A stretch of 6,540 bases of DNA from an uncultured Oscillospiraceae bacterium. Its GTDB lineage: Bacteria; Bacillota; Clostridia; Oscillospirales; Ruminococcaceae. The stretch lies in assembly GCA_958427155.1 (NCBI GenBank), contig CAUABB010000084.1:1-6540 (forward strand), written 5' to 3'. The notes below the pieces were generated by a model, which saw only the letters and a list, made by a program, of their open reading frames with translations, did not search any database and had not been told where the DNA came from. Numbering within the stretch: position 1 is the first letter of the stretch; each line of letters begins with the position of its first letter. Positions 1-5,872 of this stretch are shown piece after piece. A program made the translations under genes and the position numbers.

Positions 1-60
1 GCACAGCCCTTTTATTTTTAGACTGGAACGTGTATTTCCCCTTAGCTAGATGGAGAGAGT
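1..60 (+). other. Window edge: possible 3' end of an upstream gene plus rqcP ribosome binding site
   Basis: This stretch holds no complete gene. All three forward frames are open from the window edge until stops at 19-21, 47-49 and 72-74, so an upstream gene could end here, but the tail is too short to say which frame is used or what the product is. A purine-rich GGAGAG at 52-57 lies just before the ATG at 61 and is the likely ribosome binding site of rqcP. No promoter is evident, so rqcP is probably read through from upstream. Confidence 0.3.
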
Positions 61-303
61 ATGAGGTTAGATAAATATTTAAAAATTGTCCGTTTAATTA
101 AACGACGTACGGTTGCAAATGAGGCTTGTGACGCTGGGAAAATTGTTGTCAACGGAAAAGTAGCACGTGCTTCTTATGATGTAAAGCCGGGCGATATCAT
201 CGAAATTAATATGGGAGTCACGCCTCTGAAGGTAAAGGTAGTCAAGGTAAGCGAATATGCTAAAAAAGAAGATGCTGCCGAACACTATGAAATAATCGGT
301 TAA
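61..303 (+). CDS. rqcP: RqcP (YabO), S4-domain RNA-binding protein of ribosome quality control
   Basis: This 80-residue protein is almost entirely one S4 RNA-binding domain. It opens with the family signature MRLDKYLK, followed by RLIKRRT at about residues 11-17, the KIVVNGKVARAS strand-turn at about 27-38, and DVKPGDIIEI at about 40-49. Bacillus subtilis RqcP (formerly YabO, an Hsp15 homologue) has similar length and sequence. From the family, it binds the 50S subunit carrying peptidyl-tRNA and works with RqcH to add C-terminal alanine tails to stalled nascent chains. The ATG at 61 follows a GGAGAG. A strong terminator begins about 20 bp after the stop, so the gene looks like the end of a transcription unit that starts upstream. 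Hsp15 is the alternative name for the same S4 family; the Firmicute context favours RqcP. Confidence 0.93.
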   Translation: MRLDKYLKIVRLIKRRTVANEACDAGKIVVNGKVARASYDVKPGDIIEINMGVTPLKVKVVKVSEYAKKEDAAEHYEIIG

Positions 304-325
304 TAAAAAAGATATTGCAAAAGGT

Positions 326-364
326 AAAGGCGGCTTGAAAGCCGCCTTTATTATATATTTTGGT
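326..364 (+). terminator. Intrinsic terminator after rqcP
   Basis: A perfect 10-bp stem (AAAGGCGGCT at 326-335 with AGCCGCCTTT at 340-349) closes a TGAA loop at 336-339 and is followed by the T/A-rich run ATTATATATTTT. It separates rqcP from the flavodiiron gene that follows. Confidence 0.9.
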
Positions 365-416
365 TTATTCAACAATATGGAAAAACAAAAACCTTTGAAA
401 TTGGCTGCTTTAATTG

Positions 417-445
417 TTGAAGTGAAGAACAGTCTTATGTATAAT
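417..445 (+). promoter_or_regulatory. Sigma-A-type promoter for the flavodiiron gene
   Basis: A -35-like TTGAAG at 417-422 (4 of 6 matches to TTGACA) lies 17 bp upstream of a perfect TATAAT at 440-445. Transcription would start near 452, giving a 5' leader of about 45 nt before the AGGAGG at 487-492. Its position between the rqcP terminator and the next start supports an independent promoter. No convincing PerR or Rex operator overlaps it. Confidence 0.7.
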
Positions 446-498
446 ATAAGATGGAATTATAAAAAATTGGTTTGTAGAAGTAAAAAAGGAGGATTATG

Positions 499-2292
499 AT
501 GAAGGTCAGTAATGATATTATTTATGTAGGCGTCAATGACCATAAAATAGACCTGTTTGAGGGACAATATGTAGTTCCGAATGGAATGTCTTATAACTCT
601 TATCTGATCAAAGATGAAAAAATTGCAGTTATGGATACTGTGGATGCAAAGTTTACTCATGAATGGTTGGATAATGTTGAAAAAGCGCTTGACGGTGCAA
701 AGCCAGATTATTTGATTATACAGCATATGGAACCGGATCATTCTGCAAACATCCAAAATTTTATGAAGGTCTATCCAAATGCTACTATTGTTGCCAATAC
801 GAAAACCTTTAACATGATGGCGAATTTCTTCCGGGGAATGGATTTGGAAGGGAAAAAACTGGTAGTTGAGAATGGTGGGACCTTAACTCTTGGCAAACAT
901 GTTTTGACGTTTGTCTTTGCGCCGATGGTTCACTGGCCGGAAGTTATGGTTACCTATGACAGCACGGATAAAGTTCTGTTTTCGGCTGACGGCTTTGGTA
1001 AGTTTGGAGCGCTTGATGTAGAAGAAGACTGGGATTGTGAAGCCCGCCGCTATTATATTGGGATTGTGGGAAAATATGGTGCACAGGTGCAGAACCTTCT
1101 GAAAGCAGCTGCGTCTTTGGAGATTCAGACGATTTGCCCGCTCCATGGCCCAGTTTTAACAGAAAATCTCAGCCATTATATCGAGAAATATAATATCTGG
1201 TCTTCTTATGGTGTGGAATCGGAAGGCGTAATGATCGCTTATACTTCTGTTTATGGAAATACCAAAAAAGCAGTAGATATTCTGGCGAATAAACTCAAGA
1301 GTAAGGGCTGTCCGAAAGTAGTTGTGTGTGACCTGGCTCGTGAGGATATGGCTGAAGCGGTAGAAGATGCGTTCCGGTATGGGAAATTGGTGTTGGCGAC
1401 TACGACCTATAACGCAGAGATTTTCCCCTTCATGCATACTTTTATTACCCATTTGGTAGAGCGCAATTATCAGAACCGTACTATTGGTCTGATTGAAAAT
1501 GGAAGCTGGGCGCCAATGGCGGCTAAAGTCATGAAGGGAATGTTTGAAAAGAGTAAAAACATTACATGGCTGGATACAACTGTGAAGATTATATCTTCAG
1601 TCAGCGATGAGAATATGGAACAGCTGGAAGATATGGCTGCTGAATTGAGCCAAGAATACATTGCTCAGTCAGAGGATATGGCGAATAAAAATGATCTGTC
1701 TGCGTTGTTTAAAATTGGCTATGGACTGTATGTGGTAACCAGTAATGATGGAACAAGGGATAATGGTTTGATTGTTAACACAGTAACCCAGTTGACAGAT
1801 ACTCCGAATCGAGTCGCGGTCAATATTAATAAGGAAAATTATTCTCATCATATCATTAAGCAGACTGGAATTTTAAACGTAAACTGTCTTTCCGTAGAAG
1901 CGCCTTTTAAAGTATTCCAGACGTTCGGGTTTCAAAGTGGGCGTCAGACGGATAAGTTCGCGGGGTGTACCCCTTACAGGTCTGACAATGGGTTGATATT
2001 CCTTCCCAAATATATTAATGCGTTTTTGTCTTTGAAGGTAGAGCAGTATGTAGATTTGGACACCCATGGAATGTTCATCTGTACCGTTACGGAAGCACGT
2101 GTTATGAGCGATAAAGAAACAATGACTTATGATTATTATCAGAAACATGTAAAGCCGAAACCACAGACGGAGGGTAAAAAAGGTTTTGTTTGTAAAGTGT
2201 GTGGGTATATTTACGAGGAAGATGAACTTCCGGAAGATTTTATCTGCCCGCTTTGTAAACACGGGGCTGCAGATTTTGAACCGATTCAGTAG
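499..2292 (+). CDS. fprA: Multidomain flavodiiron protein (FprA family) with flavin-reductase-like and rubredoxin domains
   Basis: Flavodiiron proteins reduce O2 to water and/or NO to N2O in the cytoplasm of anaerobes. Numbering is from the ATG at 499 (597 residues). Residues ~1-245 are the metallo-beta-lactamase-like diiron domain, with ligand-type residues H76, E78, D80 and H81 (HMEPDH), H145, D164 and H216 (PLHGP). Residues ~246-390 are a flavodoxin with an FMN phosphate loop TSVYGNT at 249-255. Residues ~398-550 resemble a flavin-reductase/FMN-binding domain. After a Lys/Pro-rich linker, ~563-597 form a rubredoxin with CxxC pairs at 565/568 and 583/586, only 14 residues apart. Such a protein could take electrons from a reduced nicotinamide through flavin and rubredoxin on one chain (inference). 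ATG codons at 496 and 499 are adjacent; AGGAGG at 487-492 is 6 nt from 499 but 3 nt from 496, so 499 is chosen. The gene has its own promoter and terminator. Confidence 0.93.
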   Translation: MKVSNDIIYVGVNDHKIDLFEGQYVVPNGMSYNSYLIKDEKIAVMDTVDAKFTHEWLDNVEKALDGAKPDYLIIQHMEPDHSANIQNFMKVYPNATIVANTKTFNMMANFFRGMDLEGKKLVVENGGTLTLGKHVLTFVFAPMVHWPEVMVTYDSTDKVLFSADGFGKFGALDVEEDWDCEARRYYIGIVGKYGAQVQNLLKAAASLEIQTICPLHGPVLTENLSHYIEKYNIWSSYGVESEGVMIAYTSVYGNTKKAVDILANKLKSKGCPKVVVCDLAREDMAEAVEDAFRYGKLVLATTTYNAEIFPFMHTFITHLVERNYQNRTIGLIENGSWAPMAAKVMKGMFEKSKNITWLDTTVKIISSVSDENMEQLEDMAAELSQEYIAQSEDMANKNDLSALFKIGYGLYVVTSNDGTRDNGLIVNTVTQLTDTPNRVAVNINKENYSHHIIKQTGILNVNCLSVEAPFKVFQTFGFQSGRQTDKFAGCTPYRSDNGLIFLPKYINAFLSLKVEQYVDLDTHGMFICTVTEARVMSDKETMTYDYYQKHVKPKPQTEGKKGFVCKVCGYIYEEDELPEDFICPLCKHGAADFEPIQ

Positions 2293-2342
2293 AGATAGAT
2301 CCAACATCTGTTGGCTGTGATTGCACAATATATATGTTTTAT

Positions 2343-2375
2343 AAACCCCCTGGTTATTACCAGGGGGTTTGTTTT
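2343..2375 (+). terminator. Intrinsic terminator after the flavodiiron gene
   Basis: A perfect 12-bp stem pairs AAACCCCCTGGT (2343-2354) with ACCAGGGGGTTT (2359-2370) around the loop TATT, followed by GTTTT. It starts about 50 bp after the stop and makes the flavodiiron gene a monocistronic unit. A smaller hairpin (CCAACA/TGTTGG, 2301-2314) precedes it without a T tract. Confidence 0.92.
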
Positions 2376-2570
2376 ACTCTGTTTAGTTGATATTGTAAAG
2401 GAATAGTCCCTTTTGTTTTTAACGTAATAAAAGGATAATGTTTCGAATAATTATTAAAGCGGGTGCTCTTACTTCAATCATACCGTAAAGATCATTCATT
2501 GTGTCATAAAATATATATGGATTGCGGTTATTTGGAGTGTTGAATATAAAATAATAGGGTGGTGTCATGA
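2376..2570 (+). promoter_or_regulatory. Intergenic region expected to hold the yabP operon promoter; not resolved
   Basis: The preceding terminator means the yabP-yabR group should have a promoter here. In Bacillus subtilis the yabP/yabQ sporulation genes are made in the mother cell, so a sigma-E-type site is expected. CATAAAAT at 2505-2512 and TATAAAAT at 2545-2552 each match 6 or 7 of 8 positions of the sigma-E -10 (CATACAAT), but neither has a clear -35 partner at the usual distance. The second would also start transcription inside the ribosome binding site. AGGGTGGTG at 2556-2564 is the yabP ribosome binding site. No RNA gene or other structure is visible. Confidence 0.3.
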
Positions 2571-2849
2571 ATGGAAGAAAAAACGCAACTTAAACTTCCT
2601 CATAATTTGATTTTAGAGGATCGGAAACATCTTAGTATTTCCGGCGTGGTGGACGTAGATAATTTTGATGAGCAGACAGCGGTGGTTTATACGCAAATGG
2701 GTGAGTTGACAATTAAAGGATATGATCTTCATGTCAGCAAACTTAATGTAGAAACAGGGGAACTTTCAATGGATGGGGAAATATGGTCTATGTCTTATAC
2801 CGAAGTGCAGAAAAAAGGCGGGGGAATGCTGTCTAAACTTTTCCGTTAA
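2571..2849 (+). CDS. yabP: Sporulation protein YabP
   Basis: This 92-residue protein matches the YabP family (about 100 residues in Bacillus subtilis), which is required for normal spore development and linked to cortex or coat assembly. The N-terminal part has the family pattern PHNLILEDRKHLSISGV at about residues 10-26. The middle has TQMGELTIKGYDLHVSKL at about 41-58, then LSMDGEIWSMSY, and the protein ends in the typical GGGMLSKLFR. It is mostly beta-strand, with no signal peptide or membrane helix. A TGA codon sits directly before the ATG at 2571, so no longer in-frame start exists, and AGGGTGGTG lies 6 nt upstream. The stop TAA lies 14 nt before the preferred yabQ start, and the YabP-YabQ pairing supports both calls. 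It implies an endospore-forming host. Confidence 0.92.
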   Translation: MEEKTQLKLPHNLILEDRKHLSISGVVDVDNFDEQTAVVYTQMGELTIKGYDLHVSKLNVETGELSMDGEIWSMSYTEVQKKGGGMLSKLFR

Positions 2850-2863
2850 TGAGAGGTAGTAAA

Positions 2864-3409
2864 ATGATCATTACCCTTTCAGAACAAACTCTAATTTTTT
2901 TGTATTCCTGTTTTTTTGGCGTTTTGCTCAGTTGCTATTTTGACGTTTTTCGGGTTATCAGGTTGATCACTGGAAATTTAAAAATAATTACCCTAGTCTG
3001 TGATCTTTTCTTTTTTTTATCGGGAACGGTATTTGTCTATCTTTTTTTTGTTCGTTTTTGTTCAGGACAGATTCGGGTTTATGTACTAATTGGTGAATTG
3101 CTTGGTTTTTTAATCTGCCATTTTTCGATCAGCGCGTTGTTTATGCGCCTTTCAGTTATAGTCGTAAGGAAGGTAAAACGTTTTTTGCGCTTTATTTCCC
3201 GTCCTTTTGTTTCTGTATCTCGCTCTTTTAAGGAGAAAATTTTAAAACGACGAAAAGAAAAGAAAGAAAAAAGAAATAAAAATAAAAAAAATATTGAAAA
3301 CAGCTTGCAACCGAATAGGAATGTGGTGTATAATTTACTAAAAATATACCGAAAAAATTTAAAGAGGGAGGATGCCGTTCGTGAAAAAGAAAGGAACACA
3401 CAAACGTAG
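2864..3409 (+). CDS. yabQ: Spore cortex/coat membrane protein YabQ
   Basis: This is a 181-residue membrane protein of the YabQ family (about 210 residues in Bacillus subtilis, where it is needed for spore cortex formation and sits in the forespore outer membrane). Three hydrophobic helices are visible at about residues 10-32 (with the conserved-looking CYFDVFRVIR at its end), 41-62 and 72-94. The rest, about 100-181, is a strongly basic, lysine-rich cytosolic-type tail encoded by an A-rich stretch that includes eight consecutive A at 3284-3291. An earlier in-frame ATG at 2849 overlaps the yabP stop but has no well-placed ribosome binding site. GAGAGGT at 2851-2857 is spaced 6 nt before the ATG at 2864, which I therefore prefer. 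The 3' end overlaps divIC by 29 nt, pointing to translational coupling. Confidence 0.88.
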   Translation: MIITLSEQTLIFLYSCFFGVLLSCYFDVFRVIRLITGNLKIITLVCDLFFFLSGTVFVYLFFVRFCSGQIRVYVLIGELLGFLICHFSISALFMRLSVIVVRKVKRFLRFISRPFVSVSRSFKEKILKRRKEKKEKRNKNKKNIENSLQPNRNVVYNLLKIYRKNLKREDAVREKERNTQT

Positions 3410-3674
3410 AAGACTGCTTTTTCGTCTTGTGTTGCTGGCTTTTTTGTGTTATGGCGCGGTTTCTTTTGTGATGCTGCAGATGGATCTTGCTCAAAAAGAT
3501 CAGCAGCTCGATGAGATTAACCAAAAGATTGAAGCGCAAAAACAGACGAATGAAGAGCTTAAAGCTATGCTTAATGAAGAGCATTACGGCGAATATATTG
3601 CTCGTGTGGCAAGGGAAAAGCTCGGTTACGTTTACCCGGACGAACGGATCTTCGTAGATGTTTCCGGTAGTTGA
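3381..3674 (+). CDS. divIC: DivIC/FtsB-type septum formation initiator
   Basis: This is a small bitopic division protein (97 residues from the GTG at 3381). It has a basic cytosolic N-terminus (MKKKGTHKRRR), one membrane helix at about 12-33, a coiled coil at about 35-66 rich in Gln, Glu and Lys heptads, and the family C-terminal motif YIARVAREKLGYVYPDE at about 72-88. DivIC forms a complex with FtsL and DivIB and helps trigger septal peptidoglycan synthesis. An in-frame ATG at 3372 directly abuts the ribosome binding site GGGAGG (3366-3371) with no spacer. The GTG at 3381 lies 9 nt beyond it and is the better start. The gene starts inside the end of yabQ, matching the yabP-yabQ-divIC-yabR order of Bacillus. 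FtsB is the proteobacterial relative, but the context favours DivIC. Confidence 0.9.
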   Translation: MKKKGTHKRRRLLFRLVLLAFLCYGAVSFVMLQMDLAQKDQQLDEINQKIEAQKQTNEELKAMLNEEHYGEYIARVAREKLGYVYPDERIFVDVSGS

Positions 3675-3708
3675 TTCAGGAGAATCTTAAGGAGGATACA
3701 ATTTTTTT

Positions 3709-4143
3709 ATGCAGCTTGAAGTTGGGAAAATTGTCGAAGGGAAAGTAACTGGCATTACAAAGTTTGGCGCTTTTGTAGACTTGGGTGAGGGAAAGACCGG
3801 AATGGTCCATATCTCTGAGGTCGCTTCCAGTTATGTGAAAGAGATAACCGATTTTGTTAAGGAAAATGATACGGTTAAGGTAATGATTCTGAATATTGCA
3901 GATGATGGGAAGATTGCGCTTTCTATAAAACGTGCTCAACCGAAACCGCAGCCACAACAGAATCGTTCAGCTTCTCGTCCTGAGTATAATGCGGATCAAT
4001 GGACACCTAAAAAACAGCCTGGGAACCTTTCGTTTGAAGATATGATGGCAAAATTTAAACAATCGAGCGATGAAAAAATGTCTGACCTTAAGAGGACAAT
4101 GGAGGGAAAACGCGGTTCTTATTCCCGCCGCGGGTCCAGATAG
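3709..4143 (+). CDS. yabR: YabR-like S1-domain RNA-binding protein
   Basis: This 144-residue protein has a single S1 (OB-fold) RNA-binding domain at about residues 4-74. The signature strands are VGKIVEGKVTGITKFGAFVDL, GMVHISEV at about 31-38, and DDGKIALSIKRA at about 65-76. The second half is a polar, low-complexity tail: Gln/Pro-rich at about 77-90, a FEDMMAKFKQ helix at about 109-118, and an Arg/Gly/Ser end. It belongs to the YabR / general stress protein 13 / CvfD group, whose members bind ribosomes or RNA and affect expression post-transcriptionally. The domain begins right at the ATG at 3709, and no other in-frame start lies between it and the ribosome binding site. AAGGAGG at 3689-3695 is 13 nt away, an unusually long spacer that includes a run of seven T. 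A terminator follows the stop. Confidence 0.88.
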   Translation: MQLEVGKIVEGKVTGITKFGAFVDLGEGKTGMVHISEVASSYVKEITDFVKENDTVKVMILNIADDGKIALSIKRAQPKPQPQQNRSASRPEYNADQWTPKKQPGNLSFEDMMAKFKQSSDEKMSDLKRTMEGKRGSYSRRGSR

Positions 4144-4164
4144 TTTTAATAAAAAGGTGGTATT

Positions 4165-4195
4165 AAAAACCCGAACTTTATGGTTCGGGTTTTTT
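4165..4195 (+). terminator. Intrinsic terminator closing the yabP-yabR operon
   Basis: A perfect 12-bp stem pairs AAAAACCCGAAC (4165-4176) with GTTCGGGTTTTT (4183-4194) around TTTATG, and the run of T continues to 4195. It lies 21 bp after the yabR stop. Confidence 0.92.
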
Positions 4196-4350
4196 GTGTG
4201 AGATAGAAAATAGAAATGTCTTTTATCCATTTTTATCACTTAAACAGCGATAAAGTCAATTATCAAATGTAAGTTTACAGTTATTTCATCATTTTATGCC
4301 AGTAATCGGGTAAAATATTTATTACCGTAACTATGAAAAGAGGGTATTGA

Positions 4351-5241
4351 TTGTTTGGATATGTTCGGCCATTTAAGCCTGAGCTGAAAATAAACGAATT
4401 TGATACCTATAAAGGAATCTATTGCGGCCTTTGCAAAGAGCTTGGCAGAGAGTATGGGCAGCTTTTTCGGCTGACCTTGAGTTATGATTTTGCTTTTTTG
4501 GCAATGTTATCCCTTTCTGTCCACGAAAGTGGAGTGCGTTTTCAACGGCAAACCTGTATTGCTCATCCGTTTCGAAAAAAGCCTTGTCTACGTTGCTGTG
4601 GGGATCTTTCTTTTGTAGCGGCCTGTGCTGTAGCAATGCTTTATTATAAATGGCGGGACAATTTGACAGACAGCTTTTTTTTAAAACGCCTATTTTATTA
4701 TGTTATTGGGTTTCCTGCTATACGAGCTTATCGAAAATCAGTGAGAAATTATCCTGTTTTGAAGTCAATTATGGAAGAAACCATCGCTAAACAGCAGGAA
4801 GTGGAGCGAATAACTGATTGCAGTGTTGATAGGGCTTCCGAAGCTTCTTCTCGGGCTTTAGCCTTGATTTTTGAGGAATTGAGTGAAGATGTTACTCAGA
4901 AAAAAGTTCTTCATCGGTTTGGCTTTCTGCTTGGACGTTGGATCTATCTGGTTGATGCGTTGGACGACTTTAAAGAAGATCAGAAAAGAGGAAGCTTTAA
5001 TCCGTTTTTAATTTGGGCAAAAACAAATGTTGTCAACACTGAGGGGATGGAGGCTGCGGTTAAGCAGCATGCTGAAAATTTAATCAATGTTACCCATGCT
5101 GAAATGGGATTAGCATATGAACTGATTGAGAGGAAACGATATCAGTCAATTTTAGATAATATCCTTTATCTGGGGCTGCCTTCAGTGAAAAAGCAGGTAT
5201 TGTCAAATAGGAGGAATAAGCAGGATGACAGATCCCTATAA
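4351..5241 (+). CDS. DUF5685-like protein with Cys pairs and Asp-rich helical motifs, function unknown
   Basis: This is a 296-residue, mostly alpha-helical protein without a clear signal peptide. The opening MFGYVRPFKPELKINEF and the YCGLCKELGREYG segment are what I associate with family DUF5685 of Clostridia, which has no established function that I know of. Cysteines cluster at C25xxC28 and at C69, C79, C82 and C83, with H72 nearby, a possible metal site. Two acidic helices stand out: D103xxxD107 (WRDNLTD), and D202, D205, D206 and D210 in VDALDDFKEDQKRGSFNPF (201-219). The second resembles the Asp-rich motif of all-alpha isoprenoid synthases (inference). The start is TTG at 4351: an in-frame TGA precedes it at once, AAAAGAGGG at 4336-4344 is 6 nt upstream, and the first residues fit the family. 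The 3' end overlaps the J-domain gene by 17 nt. No confident promoter is seen in 4196-4350. Confidence 0.8.
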   Translation: MFGYVRPFKPELKINEFDTYKGIYCGLCKELGREYGQLFRLTLSYDFAFLAMLSLSVHESGVRFQRQTCIAHPFRKKPCLRCCGDLSFVAACAVAMLYYKWRDNLTDSFFLKRLFYYVIGFPAIRAYRKSVRNYPVLKSIMEETIAKQQEVERITDCSVDRASEASSRALALIFEELSEDVTQKKVLHRFGFLLGRWIYLVDALDDFKEDQKRGSFNPFLIWAKTNVVNTEGMEAAVKQHAENLINVTHAEMGLAYELIERKRYQSILDNILYLGLPSVKKQVLSNRRNKQDDRSL

Positions 5242-5860
5242 GATATTGGGAGTTTCTCCAAGCGCTTCAACAGAAGAAATAAAAAATGCTTATAAGCAGC
5301 TTGCCAAAAAATATCATCCGGATAATTATGCTGCTAGTCCATTGGAAGAGGTCGCCAATGAGAAAATGGCCGAAATCAATGAGGCTTACGATCAGATCAT
5401 GAATGAACGCCGTGCTACAGGCGGAAGAACCGGTAATACGGCTGGTGGACAGCAGTATTCAGGGGCGACGAATTCGTCTTATCCGGATATTAGACGGCTG
5501 ATTATGCAAAATCGCTTCGAAGAGGCTGAAACGCTATTGGACGGAGTGCCAGTTGCTAAACGGGACGCAGAATGGCATTTTTTAAAAGGAAGTATTTTTT
5601 ATTCACGTGGATGGTTGGATGATGCGATGGCTCATTTTTCTTCGGCTTGCCAGATGAATCCTAATAATCCGGAATACCGTGCGGCTTATCAGCGTATGAT
5701 GTGGCAGCAACAGGGAAATATGGGCGGCAGTGTGAATGGTCAGTATCGGATGCCAAATCAAAATGTAGGCGGGTGTAGCGCCTGTGATTGCTGTTCAGGT
5801 TTGCTCTGTACCGACTGCTGTTGTGAATGTATGGGTGGCGATTGCATCCCATGCTGTTAA
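5225..5860 (+). CDS. J-domain protein with TPR-like repeats and a Cys-rich C-terminus
   Basis: This is a 211-residue DnaJ-type co-chaperone relative. The J domain covers about residues 3-65 (DPYKILGVSPSAS, HPD tripeptide at 31-33, INEAYDQI at 51-58) and should stimulate an Hsp70/DnaK ATPase. A Gly/Ser/Thr-rich linker follows (66-86). Residues 87-160 form two TPR-like helical hairpins (MQNRFEEAETLLD; SRGWLDDAMAHFSSACQMNPNNPEYRAAY). The tail, 184-211, has 12 cysteines in 28 residues (positions 184, 187, 189, 190, 195, 198-200, 202, 207, 210, 211). It lacks the CxxCxGxG zinc repeats and substrate domain of true DnaJ, so it is not the general chaperone. The tail may bind metal or sit near the membrane (inference). 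AGGAGG at 5209-5214 lies 10 nt before the ATG, inside the previous gene, which suggests coupled translation. Confidence 0.88.
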   Translation: MTDPYKILGVSPSASTEEIKNAYKQLAKKYHPDNYAASPLEEVANEKMAEINEAYDQIMNERRATGGRTGNTAGGQQYSGATNSSYPDIRRLIMQNRFEEAETLLDGVPVAKRDAEWHFLKGSIFYSRGWLDDAMAHFSSACQMNPNNPEYRAAYQRMMWQQQGNMGGSVNGQYRMPNQNVGGCSACDCCSGLLCTDCCCECMGGDCIPCC

Positions 5861-5872
5861 GGGGGAGCTTTT

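Noticed and set aside
440..461. Inverted repeat TATAAT-N10-ATTATA over the flavodiiron promoter as a possible operator
   Set aside because: The left arm is simply the -10 box and the region is very A/T-rich; spacing and sequence do not match a PerR or Rex site that I can recognise.
2301..2314. CCAACA/TGTTGG hairpin after the flavodiiron stop as a terminator or operator
   Set aside because: The stem has only 6 bp with a 2-nt loop and no T tract; the real terminator follows about 30 bp later.
2397..2420. AAAGGA...TCCCTTTT followed by T-rich sequence as a second terminator
   Set aside because: The stem needs a bulge and has very few GC pairs, and a much stronger terminator lies just upstream (2343-2375).
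3234..3300. A-rich run in yabQ as a possible frameshift or broken gene
   Set aside because: The frame stays open through it to the stop overlapping divIC, and a lysine-rich basic tail is plausible for YabQ.
3079..3584. Reverse-strand open frames opposite yabQ and divIC
   Set aside because: They are Phe/Lys-rich mirror translations of an A-rich gene, with no ribosome binding site logic or family resemblance; the forward genes explain the sequence.
4274..4316. TTTACA (4274-4279) and TAAAAT (4311-4316) as promoter boxes for the DUF5685 gene
   Set aside because: The two boxes are 31 bp apart and neither has a partner at 16-18 bp; no convincing sporulation sigma site was found either.
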